Shown in pieces: positions 7,901-16,576 of a DNA stretch of 64,000 nt (position 1 is its first letter; each line of letters starts with the position of its first letter). A program made the position numbers and the translations under genes. The notes under the pieces were generated by a model. The model saw nothing but the letters and a program-made list of their open reading frames with translations. It was not told the origin of the DNA and did no database searches. The stretch is from contig NZ_JANHOH010000002.1 of the NCBI RefSeq assembly GCF_024498135.1, forward strand, positions 558,001-622,000, given 5' to 3'. Source of the stretch: Mucilaginibacter aquariorum (lineage in GTDB: Bacteria; Bacteroidota; Bacteroidia; Sphingobacteriales; Sphingobacteriaceae).

Positions 7901-10900
7901 CATAAACAGATCCCGGCTACGCTACACTTTACCAAAGCCAACCCGAACATTCATTTTGAGGATAGTCCATTTTACGTAAACACCAGGCTTACTAACTGGG
8001 AAAGCGAAGGTAAACGCAGGGCAGGAGTAAGCTCATTTGGGGTAGGTGGTACAAACGTGCATACCATACTGGAAGAGTATTACAGGGAGGAACAGTCGGT
8101 AGTTGAGAGCCGCCCGGTACAATTGATCAGCTGGTCGGCTAAAACGGCAACCAGCGCGTCTCAATGGGCCGATAGGTTATTCCACTATATACAGAAGAAC
8201 CCGGAAGCACAGATAGCAGATATTGCCCACAACCTGCATACTACCCGTGTAGATTTCAAGGAAAGAAATTTTATATTGGCTACCAATAGGGAAGACCTGC
8301 TGGATAAGCTGACTAAGTTTAAGCGTGATCCATCCAACTCAAAAATGCTCAAAGAAAAGGCTACCGAAATAGTATTCATGTTCCCCGGGCAGGGTGCGCA
8401 ATACCTGAACATGGGCCGCGAGCTTTATGAGCAGGAACCCGTTTTTGGCGATGCGGTAAATGAGTGCGTTCGCCTTTTGGAAGGTACAGGTCACCAGGAT
8501 ATTCTCGATATTATTTATGCCGATGATTCAGCAGAAGCCAACGATAAACTAAAAAATACTTTCTATACCCAACCAGCAATCTTCATTACCTCTTATGCTA
8601 TGGCTAAGCTGTGGATAAGCTGGGGCGTCGAGCCATCGGTATTTACAGGACATAGTATTGGCGAATTTGTGGCCGCGCATTTTGCCGGGATATTCAGCCT
8701 GCCGGATGCCCTGAAACTAATTACTGAACGTTCCAGGCTGGTGAGTGAAGCAGCTGAAGGCGATATGTTATCGGTACGTATTAATGCAGCCGAGTTAGAA
8801 AAGATCTTACCGGATAACCTTTCCATTGCAGTTATCAACAGCAATAAACTTTCTGTTGTGGCCGGCGAAAAAGATGCTGTGGCCGCCTTTGCAAAAACAC
8901 TGGAAGAAAAAGGCATCCCCGGGAGATTGTTGCAAACCAGCCATGCTTTCCATTCGGCCATGATGGATGGCATTGTGGCGCCATTTGAGGCGATTGTTAA
9001 ATCGGTGAAACTAAACGCGCCGGTTAAACCCGTTGTATCTACCGCCACAGGTAAATGGCTAAGCGAAGCCGAAGCTACCGACCCTGCATACTGGGCAGCG
9101 CACCTTCGTAAAACAGTCCGCTTTGCTGATGCTATTGATACATTAACGGAAGATAGCGGCCGCTTATTCTTAGAGGTTGGCCCCGGCCGTACGCTGGCTA
9201 CGCTGACCGCGCAGCAAACGGCAAATAACCCTGCCGCTACTGTTGCCGGTATCGAAATGACTAACGATCAGCCCGAGTATCAATCAGTAATAAAAGCCCT
9301 TGGTCAGTTATGGCTAAACGGCGTGGAGCCGGATTGGAATGCGTTTTATACAGACCGACGTAAAAAACTAAGGCTGCCATCTTATGCCTTCGACCATAAA
9401 AAATATTGGGTTGAACCTGTTGCACTTAATCAAGCAGGGGTAGTGAACTATCAGCCGGAAGAAATATTACCTAATACACCACAAACCCTTACACAAGAAA
9501 ATATTGTCCAAAATAATATAATGAGAAAAGATTTGCTGGCGGATAAACTGCATGAAATTTTCGAAGATACGTCGGGTATCGAAATAGATAAAACATCTGC
9601 AGATCTGAGCTTTCCCGAGATTGGTTTTGATTCGTTATTACTAACGCAAATTGCCACCAATCTTAAAAAAACGTTCAATATACCTATCACCTTCAGGAAA
9701 CTGTTTGAAGAATATAATTCTATCAATCTGTTAGCCAATTTTCTGGATAAGAACCTGCCTGCGGGCCAGTTTGAACCAGCAGCTGCGCAACAGCCCGTTT
9801 ATCAATCGGCTACAGCTCAGCGTTCGGTACAAATACCAAACATGCAATTTGCGTCAAACGGCAGCAGCGATGCGGCATTGAATATCATTTCGCAACAGTT
9901 GCAACTCCTGGCAAGCCAGATCGCTCATTTACAGGGTGGTGCACCGCAGCCCTACACCAATGGTGCAGCATATCCACAATTAAATGGCAAACAGGCATCC
10001 CCGGTAATACCAAACCACGAGTCGGATATTTCTCCGGAAGAGATGGTAGAGATTAAAAAACCGTTTGGCGCTACCGCCCGCATAGAAAAGGTGGTACGGG
10101 GGCTGGACGATAAGCAAATGGCTTTCCTTGCCAACCTTACCCAAAAATACAACGCTAAAACCCAAAAAAGCAAAGAACAAACCCAGCAGCATCGTGCCTA
10201 TATGGCCGACCCGCGCGTGGTGAGCGGCTTTAGGCCATTAACCAAAGAGGTGGTTTATCCCATAGTTATCAATAGATCAAAAGGCAGCCGCCTTTGGGAT
10301 GTTGATGGTAATGAATATATAGACGCGTTAAACGGCTTCGGTTCTAATATGTTAGGTTATCAGCCCGATATTTTGAAGGAGGCTATAAAAGCACAAATTG
10401 ACCTGGGTTATGAGATTGGCCCGCAGCACGAACTGGCCGGCGAGGTTTGCAAAATGATGTGCGAGTTTACCAATTTTGACCGTGCCGGTTTGTGTAATAC
10501 AGGCTCGGAAGCGGTATTGGGCGCTATGCGCATAGCAAGGACGGTAACCGGCCGGGCGCTCATTGTCGCCTTTAGCGGCTCGTATCACGGCATTATGGAC
10601 GAGGTAATTGTTCGTGGTACCAAAAAATTGAAGACTGTTCCTGCCGCATCAGGCATTTTGCCCGATAACGTGCAAAATATGCTGATCCTGGATTATGGTA
10701 CCGATGAATCCCTGCGTATTATCAAAGAACGTGCGGACGAAATAGCGGCTGTATTGGTAGAGCCGGTACAAAGCCGCAGGCCGGAATTTCAGCCAATAGA
10801 TTTCCTTAAAGAACTAAGAGCGGTTACCGCAGATGCCAAAATAGCTTTGGTGTTTGATGAAGTGATAAGTGGTTTCCGGTTCCACCCGGGCGGGGCGCAG

Positions 10901-11626
10901 GCGCTGTTTGGCGTTAAGGCTGATATTGGTACCTATGGTAAAGTTATTGGTGGTGGAATGCCTGTTGGCGCCATTTGCGGTATAGCCGAATATATGGACG
11001 CGCTTGATGGTGGTTACTGGGAGTTTGGTGATGATTCGGTGCCGGAAGTAGGGGTAACCTATTTCGCCGGAACGTTTGTGCGCCATCCTCTTGCCCTTGC
11101 CGCCACAAAAGCCTCCTTGCAATACATGAAAGACCGCGGCCCGGCCTTGCAGGAAAAACTAACAGGTTTGGCTACCCGCTTAAAAGATGGCATGGATGCT
11201 ATCTGTAAAAAGGAGACCCTGCCATTAACGGTGGTAGGTTACGGCTCGTTATGGCGTTTAAAGTTTTTGCAAGATATCCCTTACAGCGAATTACTGTTTA
11301 CGCTGATGCGTTTAAAGGGTATTCATATTCTGGATGGCTTCCCTTGTTTTATGACGGATGCGCATACCGAAGAGGACGTGGGTACCATGATCTCGAAATT
11401 TAACGAGAGCATTGCCGAAATGATAGAAGCAGGTTTTTTTAAAGCGCAAGCTAACCCGCCTGTTATTTCTTTGGCTACGCCGACTGCCCCGGCAATAATA
11501 AATGCGGACAAGCCGCCTATAGAAGGTGCTAAGCTTGGTCGTGATAAAGATGGCAACCCTGCATGGTTTATAAAAGATGAAAACAGCCCGGGCAGGTATT
11601 TACAATTTAATTTAAACGGCAAGTAA
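4955..11626 (+). CDS. hybrid NRPS-PKS with aminotransferase (A-PCP-KS-AT-ACP-AMT)
   Basis: The 2223-residue modular synthase activates an amino acid, extends it by one malonate and transaminates the resulting ketone. Domains: adenylation (about 15-500; TSGSTGKPKG near 160, FDVSVME near 206); PCP (Ser561 in LGGNS); ketosynthase (617-1040; Cys789, His925, His964); acyltransferase (1140-1440; GHSIG with Ser1234, and HAFH at 1330-1333, which marks malonyl-CoA); ACP (Ser1560 in GFDSL); a Gln/Ala-rich linker (1600-1690); class III PLP aminotransferase (about 1690-2140; His1878, Asp1968, Lys1996). There is no ketoreductase, so the beta-ketone should persist for the aminotransferase, as in the mycosubtilin/iturin class. 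The C-terminal tail LGRDKDGNPAWF resembles the linker that joins such aminotransferases to a following C domain. My reading of the A-domain code is DVMSIAMVFK: Asp235 implies an alpha-amino acid, but no substrate is assignable. ATG start. Confidence 0.93.
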   Translation: MDILTDNKYNNIVTDDVLIQHLFEQQSQQYPAVTAVQFGDNKITYAELNAKADELAKVILSVSPDSLVIGVSATRSIETIISLFAILKAGKAYLPLDPTFPAERLRDIVADCGMDTILAPEKDRSIFEPIIKNVIVSDKPVNSPASVGDWAKTKVAYIIYTSGSTGKPKGVCVGHEGVVNLVNWHKRISPYLGVGHKTLQFSPLVFDVSVMEIFCTLCIGGTLVLVDEETRIDPLKLLRYVDGQKVNRISVSFVALQYFTEAADAEQYFPQSLQEVISAGEQLKITPQVSRFFKALPGCVFYNMYGPTEATVFATALKMEGPAENWPLLPTIGSAMDNVTIHVLDEQLNEVVKGEQGELCISGINLAYGYLNRPDLTDEKFINWTDAAGKPTRIYRSGDLGRCLPDGNIEYLGRLDMQVKIRGNRVEIGEIEVLLNQLEGIQQSVVVAREDVPGQKRLVAYLVSSGAKKDIAFLRDSIEQKLPDYMMPSAFVWVDGFAKTTSGKIDRNALPAPDLQRPELSVLYKAPITPAEKHVAALWAELLQLNKVGIYDNFFELGGNSILALKTVAGLKKLHNYTLPITKLYQYPTVNGIAAYIGGDKIVAKVMANKPKKDKSNNDIAVVGMAGRFPGANNIYELWKVLTEGRETISFFTDDELDPNIPFGIRNAPNYVKARGIVEDAEGFDATFFGISPKVAELMDPQHRVFLELAWEALETSGHLPAKYSGSVGVFAGTGNNTYYTNNVLSNTEKIENVGSFLVSTINEKDYIATRTAYELNLNGPAVSVHAACSTSLLAIAQAADSIRNGQCNVALAGGASISSPIKSGHLYQQGTMLSADGHCRSFDAESDGTVFSDGAGVVVLKSLEEAERDGDTIYAVLKGVGLNNDGGGKGSFTAPSATGQAGAIAMAIADADIDPSTITYVEAHGTATSLGDPIEIEGLNLAFGKQDKNQYCAIGSIKSNMGHLVAAAGVAGFIKTTLALFHKQIPATLHFTKANPNIHFEDSPFYVNTRLTNWESEGKRRAGVSSFGVGGTNVHTILEEYYREEQSVVESRPVQLISWSAKTATSASQWADRLFHYIQKNPEAQIADIAHNLHTTRVDFKERNFILATNREDLLDKLTKFKRDPSNSKMLKEKATEIVFMFPGQGAQYLNMGRELYEQEPVFGDAVNECVRLLEGTGHQDILDIIYADDSAEANDKLKNTFYTQPAIFITSYAMAKLWISWGVEPSVFTGHSIGEFVAAHFAGIFSLPDALKLITERSRLVSEAAEGDMLSVRINAAELEKILPDNLSIAVINSNKLSVVAGEKDAVAAFAKTLEEKGIPGRLLQTSHAFHSAMMDGIVAPFEAIVKSVKLNAPVKPVVSTATGKWLSEAEATDPAYWAAHLRKTVRFADAIDTLTEDSGRLFLEVGPGRTLATLTAQQTANNPAATVAGIEMTNDQPEYQSVIKALGQLWLNGVEPDWNAFYTDRRKKLRLPSYAFDHKKYWVEPVALNQAGVVNYQPEEILPNTPQTLTQENIVQNNIMRKDLLADKLHEIFEDTSGIEIDKTSADLSFPEIGFDSLLLTQIATNLKKTFNIPITFRKLFEEYNSINLLANFLDKNLPAGQFEPAAAQQPVYQSATAQRSVQIPNMQFASNGSSDAALNIISQQLQLLASQIAHLQGGAPQPYTNGAAYPQLNGKQASPVIPNHESDISPEEMVEIKKPFGATARIEKVVRGLDDKQMAFLANLTQKYNAKTQKSKEQTQQHRAYMADPRVVSGFRPLTKEVVYPIVINRSKGSRLWDVDGNEYIDALNGFGSNMLGYQPDILKEAIKAQIDLGYEIGPQHELAGEVCKMMCEFTNFDRAGLCNTGSEAVLGAMRIARTVTGRALIVAFSGSYHGIMDEVIVRGTKKLKTVPAASGILPDNVQNMLILDYGTDESLRIIKERADEIAAVLVEPVQSRRPEFQPIDFLKELRAVTADAKIALVFDEVISGFRFHPGGAQALFGVKADIGTYGKVIGGGMPVGAICGIAEYMDALDGGYWEFGDDSVPEVGVTYFAGTFVRHPLALAATKASLQYMKDRGPALQEKLTGLATRLKDGMDAICKKETLPLTVVGYGSLWRLKFLQDIPYSELLFTLMRLKGIHILDGFPCFMTDAHTEEDVGTMISKFNESIAEMIEAGFFKAQANPPVISLATPTAPAIINADKPPIEGAKLGRDKDGNPAWFIKDENSPGRYLQFNLNGK

Positions 11627-11627
11627 A

Positions 11628-14600
11628 TTGGATCAGACAGCTACATATATACCAGAAGTTAGTCACAATGAATTTGACCCATTTGCGGGGCCCGAGATCT
11701 TATTGGTTGCTCCTGCTACCGAGCCGCAGATAGAGATCTGGACATCCTGCCTCATAGGGGGGAACGATGCTAATTGTGCTTATAACGATTCTGCATCCAT
11801 TGTACTAACCGGCAATTTTGATAAAGAAGCCATGCTTAAGGCATTGCAGGCGTTATCAGACCGCCATGAAGCATTGCGTACCGTTTTTAGTGCCGATGGC
11901 GCGAATATCATTGTTTACAACAATCCCGAAATAAACGTTGAGTATCACGACCTATCCTTACAAAACGATGAGCAGAACAAACTTTTTATAAAAAACTATA
12001 ACCGCCAGCTCGCTATTACGCCGCTTGACCTGGTTAACGGCCCCTTATATAAGGTCGCTATATTAAAACTAAGCCATGATGAGCACCATGTAGTAATGCT
12101 GATGCACCATATTGTATGCGATGGCTGGTCGGTAGGTATCATTATGCAGGATTTGAGTAAGCTATACTCTGCATTCGCGCAAAATACAACGCCGGAATTA
12201 CCGCCTGCACCACAGTTTAGTCAGTACGCCATAGAAGAAATTGCAGCTTCGCACGGTGTTGAGCACCGGGAAACAGAAGGATATTGGATAAATCAATTTA
12301 AAGGCAGCAACCACTTGCTGGATGTGCCTACAGACAACCCAAGGCCATCGCCACGAACCTACAAAAGTAACCGGGCCGATTTTAGCCTTGATGCCGTTTT
12401 GGTTAATGATTTGAAGTTGTTGGCCCGCAAAGCCGGCAGCAGTTTTGTTACTACTATTTTAGCCTCGTTCGAAGTTTTTCTGCACCAGTTAACAGGGCAG
12501 GAAGAAATTATAATAGGGTTACCAGCCGCGGGGCAATCTGCTACCGGTAATTTTGGTCTGGTTGGGCATTGCGTCAACTTGCTTCCCTTAAGAAGTTTCA
12601 CCAAAGGCGACCAATCGTTTGTAGAGTACCTGAAGGCACGCAAAAGTACCGTGCTGGATGCGTACGACCATCAGCAATATACCTTTGGCAGCCTGCTTAA
12701 AAAGCTAAACCTTGCCCGCGACCCATCGCGTTTGCCACTGGTGCCGGTGGTGTTTAATATCGATATTGGGATGGATGAGGGGATAGGTTTCTATAACCTG
12801 AAACATCGTTACATCAACAATCCGCGCGAATACGAAACATTTGAGATCTTCCTGAATATTACCGATCATAAGGGTACATTGACTTTTGAATGGTCATACA
12901 ATACGCAGCTGTTCGAGCTGGCCACCATAAAGCGTTTTATGGAAGAGCTGGAGCATTTGCTGCGAGAGGTAGTGAAGTCGCCGGATACGCTTATCGGCAA
13001 GATCCCGGTGATGAATGCTGCCATGATACAGGAGCAACTGAATAAATGGAACAATACTAAGGTTGACTATCCAAAGGAGAAATCACTCCACCAGATCATC
13101 AGCGAAACCGCGGCGCTGTATCCGGATAACATCGCCCTGAAATTTAATAACGAAGAATTTACCTATACGCAGCTAAACCAAAAGTCAAATCAACTGGCGG
13201 CTGTACTGATAGAGAATGGCGTAAAAGCGGGGGACAAGGTCGCTATATCGCTGGACAGGTCGGCGGAGTTGGTAGTGGCTTTGCTGGCTATCATCAAGGC
13301 AGGCGCAACCTATATCCCGCTCGACCCGATATTCCCGATCAACCGCATCAATTACATGCTGGAGGATTCGGCCGCGGTGGTATTGCTTACGTCGGATACT
13401 TATAAAGGCCAGTATGTATCAAACGCCAAAGAGATTATCCTGGATGATATCTGGGCAGAACTAAGTAATTACCCAGCCACTGACCCTGACGTTAAAGTAA
13501 AAGGGGAAGACCTGATCTATATCCTGTATACATCGGGTTCTACAGGCCAGCCAAAAGGGGTACAGATAAAGCACCGTAACGTGGTTAACTTTTTGTACAG
13601 CATGCAAAAAGAACCGGGGCTTACCGCTGCGGATAAGCTACTTGCTGTAACCACCATCAGCTTTGATATTGCCGGACTGGAACTTTGGCTCCCGCTGATA
13701 ACCGGCGCGCAAATAGTACTGGCCGATGCTGCAACCGCGAAAGATGGCAATGCGTTGCTGGATATCATCAAAAAAGAAAAGGTAACCGTAATGCAGGCCA
13801 CTCCCTATACCTGGCGTATAATGCTGGAAGCGGGTTGGAGTAATGAGAAGATAAAAGTGATTTGCGGGGGCGAGGCCTTACCGATGGATCTGGCGCAGCG
13901 TATACTGGGCAGGGCAACTTCGTTATGGAATGTGTATGGTCCGACAGAAACCACCATTTGGTCGACACTCAAACAGATCACTGCGAGCGATGGCTTTATC
14001 AGCATTGGTAAACCCATTGATAATACGCGGATCTACATTTTAGATAAGTTCCAAAATCCGCTGATTGCTGGTGCCGCCGGCGAAATTTATATTGGCGGTG
14101 AGGGCATTGCCCAGGGCTACCTGAATCAACCCGAACTAACAACCGAAAAGTTCGTTTCAGATCCGTTTTTGGGCGAACCAGGGACGAAAATGTACCGCAC
14201 CGAAGACCTCGGAACGTTCACCCCGGATGGTGATCTGATGTACCTGTCGCGTATCGACGCGCAAGTGAAAATTCGTGGATATCGGATAGAAACTGGCGAG
14301 ATAGAATTTAACCTGGCCAAAGAAGAAAGTATAAAACAAGCGGTTGTTATTGCCCGTGCCGATAATAATGGCGTTGATAAACTGGTGGCCTATATTATTT
14401 TGAAAGAACCTCATAATCAGGATAATAGAGAACTGATACAACAATGGCGCAACAACCTGCGCTTGTTGTTGCCGGACTATATGGTGCCCGATAACTTTGT
14501 GCTGATAGATGCCATGCCAATGACCCCGAATGGTAAAGTGGATAAAAAAGCGCTGGCTAATCAGGACATTGCATCGGTTGAGACTGTAAAATACATTGCC

Positions 14601-15653
14601 CCGCGTACAGATATTGAAAAACTCGTTGCCGACATCTGGATAGATCTTTTGGGAATTGAAAAGGTTGGCATCCACGATAACTTTTTTGAGCTGGGTGGGC
14701 ATTCGCTGATAGCTGTACAGGTTATGGCGCGGATAGAGAAAGAAACAGGTAAACGCCTGCCTCTGGCTATTTTGTTCGAGAATTCTACAGTAGAAAAACT
14801 GTCGCTGATGCTGGAAATGGATGGCAAATCTATTACCTGGGATTCATTGGTGCCAATAAAGCCGAATGGTACTAAAGTGCCCATATATATTGTGCATGGC
14901 GCCGGTTTAAATGTACTGTTGTTTAACACCCTTGCCAAACACATGGACAAGGACCAGCCGGTTTACGGTATGCAGGCTAAAGGCCTAAACGGCGTTGACG
15001 AACCCCTAAGTCGGATAGAAGATATCGCAGCGCACTATATATCAGCTATAAGGGCGCAAAACCCGGATGGCCCGTATGCCTTGGCCGGATTCTCTTTTGG
15101 AGGAATAATTGCTTACGAAATGACCAGGCAGCTGGAAGCGCTTAATAAAGAGGTGCGGATGCTGGCCATGTTTGATACTTATGCTTACCGTACCCCGTTT
15201 TACGACCCCTGGTTAGTGAAAAATGTTAAACGTGGGTTATATTTTGGCCGCAAGGTATGGCACGCGCTATTGTTTAAGGATGGATTTAAAAAAACCATTA
15301 AAACCCGTTCAAAGGCTGTCAAACGCGGCGTAACCAGGCTTTTGTGGAAAGTGAAATTTGGCAAACAACAGCAACAGATCGGCTTTTTTGGTTATGCCAA
15401 TAAAATAGACGAGATGAACGACATCGCGCAAAAGCATTATAAGATACAACCGTATAATACTTCTATCGAGCTTTTCAGGGCCGAAGTAAGATCGTTTTAC
15501 CTGGATGATTATGAGTATATGGGCTGGAAACCTTATGCTTTAAAAGGGGTAAATATTCATAAGATCCCGGGTGAGCATAATACCATATTTAAGGAGCCAA
15601 ACGACAAGGAATTCGCGAAAATATTACAAGGTTGCCTTGATAAGATCAATTAA
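11628..15653 (+). CDS. NRPS module, C-A-PCP-TE (glycine predicted)
   Basis: The 1341-residue terminal synthetase has a condensation domain (about 28-470; HHIVCDG with catalytic His161), adenylation domain (about 485-1000; TSGSTGQPKG near 635), PCP (Ser1026 in LGGHS) and thioesterase (1050-1341; GFSFGG with Ser1156, His1317 in GEHNT). By alignment to GrsA the A-domain code reads DILQIGVIWK, two conservative changes from the glycine code DILQLGLIWK; the SFDIAGLELWLPL and ATPYTWRIML segments are also of glycine type. The TTG start lies one base after the upstream stop, so the two synthases are tightly coupled. The C domain should join the aminated ketide from the upstream protein to glycine, and the TE hydrolyses or cyclises the product. 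Confidence 0.93.
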   Translation: MDQTATYIPEVSHNEFDPFAGPEILLVAPATEPQIEIWTSCLIGGNDANCAYNDSASIVLTGNFDKEAMLKALQALSDRHEALRTVFSADGANIIVYNNPEINVEYHDLSLQNDEQNKLFIKNYNRQLAITPLDLVNGPLYKVAILKLSHDEHHVVMLMHHIVCDGWSVGIIMQDLSKLYSAFAQNTTPELPPAPQFSQYAIEEIAASHGVEHRETEGYWINQFKGSNHLLDVPTDNPRPSPRTYKSNRADFSLDAVLVNDLKLLARKAGSSFVTTILASFEVFLHQLTGQEEIIIGLPAAGQSATGNFGLVGHCVNLLPLRSFTKGDQSFVEYLKARKSTVLDAYDHQQYTFGSLLKKLNLARDPSRLPLVPVVFNIDIGMDEGIGFYNLKHRYINNPREYETFEIFLNITDHKGTLTFEWSYNTQLFELATIKRFMEELEHLLREVVKSPDTLIGKIPVMNAAMIQEQLNKWNNTKVDYPKEKSLHQIISETAALYPDNIALKFNNEEFTYTQLNQKSNQLAAVLIENGVKAGDKVAISLDRSAELVVALLAIIKAGATYIPLDPIFPINRINYMLEDSAAVVLLTSDTYKGQYVSNAKEIILDDIWAELSNYPATDPDVKVKGEDLIYILYTSGSTGQPKGVQIKHRNVVNFLYSMQKEPGLTAADKLLAVTTISFDIAGLELWLPLITGAQIVLADAATAKDGNALLDIIKKEKVTVMQATPYTWRIMLEAGWSNEKIKVICGGEALPMDLAQRILGRATSLWNVYGPTETTIWSTLKQITASDGFISIGKPIDNTRIYILDKFQNPLIAGAAGEIYIGGEGIAQGYLNQPELTTEKFVSDPFLGEPGTKMYRTEDLGTFTPDGDLMYLSRIDAQVKIRGYRIETGEIEFNLAKEESIKQAVVIARADNNGVDKLVAYIILKEPHNQDNRELIQQWRNNLRLLLPDYMVPDNFVLIDAMPMTPNGKVDKKALANQDIASVETVKYIAPRTDIEKLVADIWIDLLGIEKVGIHDNFFELGGHSLIAVQVMARIEKETGKRLPLAILFENSTVEKLSLMLEMDGKSITWDSLVPIKPNGTKVPIYIVHGAGLNVLLFNTLAKHMDKDQPVYGMQAKGLNGVDEPLSRIEDIAAHYISAIRAQNPDGPYALAGFSFGGIIAYEMTRQLEALNKEVRMLAMFDTYAYRTPFYDPWLVKNVKRGLYFGRKVWHALLFKDGFKKTIKTRSKAVKRGVTRLLWKVKFGKQQQQIGFFGYANKIDEMNDIAQKHYKIQPYNTSIELFRAEVRSFYLDDYEYMGWKPYALKGVNIHKIPGEHNTIFKEPNDKEFAKILQGCLDKIN

Positions 15654-15685
15654 AACAGAGGCAGTAAACTGTAACACAAAAGGTT

Positions 15686-16426
15686 TTGGGCAAGATAGAT
15701 AACCGGTATTTAAGTAATGTTAACTGGCAAAAGGCCTTGCCCGGCCTTGCTATCAACATCAGTGAAGTGCATATATGGCGAATCAATATTCGCCAGAATT
15801 TAAGTTTATTAAATCAATTTAAGGCCTTGTTTAACGTGGCAGAACTTGTACGTGCAGGTAAATATCTGCAACGGAAAGATCACGACAGGTTTATTGTTAG
15901 CAGGGGCGCACAGCGGATAATATTGGGTCGATATTTAAGTACACCACCTGAACAGCTCGAATTTGTTTTGGGTGATAATAAAAAACCGCATCTTTTTGGT
16001 AAAGATGGCAATTCGCTCCATTACAACCTTTCACATTCCGGCGATTGGATAGTATTGGCTGTTGCTTCATCACAGGTAGGAACCGACATTGAATTTATTG
16101 ACGACGCTTTTAAATTTCAGGATATCCTACTGGATAATTTCAGCAAAGAAGAAGCCGCTTACATCAATCAGGAAAACTCCACAGAAAGGTTCTTCACCCT
16201 ATGGACGCGTAAGGAAGCCATTCTGAAAGCAACAGGACAGGGTTTGGGCGAGCATTTGCAAATAACCCCGGTGCTTAACGGCGACCATCCGCTCCACTCT
16301 ACATTAACAGGGGCTGATAAAAACTGGGTATCGAATAGTTTCAATATCCAACACGGGTATATTGGCAGTGTAGCTGTTGATGATGCCGGGCAATCCTTTA
16401 AATTTTTTGATGCAGATCTTACTTGA
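15686..16426 (+). CDS. Sfp-type 4'-phosphopantetheinyl transferase
   Basis: The 246-residue enzyme transfers phosphopantetheine from CoA to carrier-protein serines. Visible motifs are NLSHSGDW (about residue 113), the Mg-binding VGTDIEF (about 131) and FFTLWTRKEAILKATGQG (about 171-188), all diagnostic for the Sfp/AcpT superfamily of secondary-metabolism type. It lies 32 bp after the NRPS on the same strand and would activate the three carrier domains (two PCPs, one ACP) of the two synthases. The start is TTG at 15686 with AAAAGG just upstream; no better ATG exists. Confidence 0.92.
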   Translation: MGKIDNRYLSNVNWQKALPGLAINISEVHIWRINIRQNLSLLNQFKALFNVAELVRAGKYLQRKDHDRFIVSRGAQRIILGRYLSTPPEQLEFVLGDNKKPHLFGKDGNSLHYNLSHSGDWIVLAVASSQVGTDIEFIDDAFKFQDILLDNFSKEEAAYINQENSTERFFTLWTRKEAILKATGQGLGEHLQITPVLNGDHPLHSTLTGADKNWVSNSFNIQHGYIGSVAVDDAGQSFKFFDADLT

Positions 16427-16452
16427 TGTAATTGTTACGAAATAGGCAACAA

Positions 16453-16554
16453 CGTGCCATTGCAAGCGATAGCCGCGGCAATCTCGTTGTAAGCAAAGCG
16501 ATTATGCATTGGCTATAGAGATTGCCACGTCGCTACGCTCCTCGCAATAATACG
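16453..16554. repeat. palindromic interspersed repeat, CATTGCGAGG family, copy A
   Basis: The left arm (16457-16485, ending GGCAATCTC) and right arm (16518-16550, starting GAGATTGCC and ending TCGCAATAA) form an imperfect inverted repeat. It fills the gap between convergent pptase and GH29 genes. A related copy lies at 23041-23114. Confidence 0.65.
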
Positions 16555-16576
16555 GTATTTAATATGTGATGGATTA

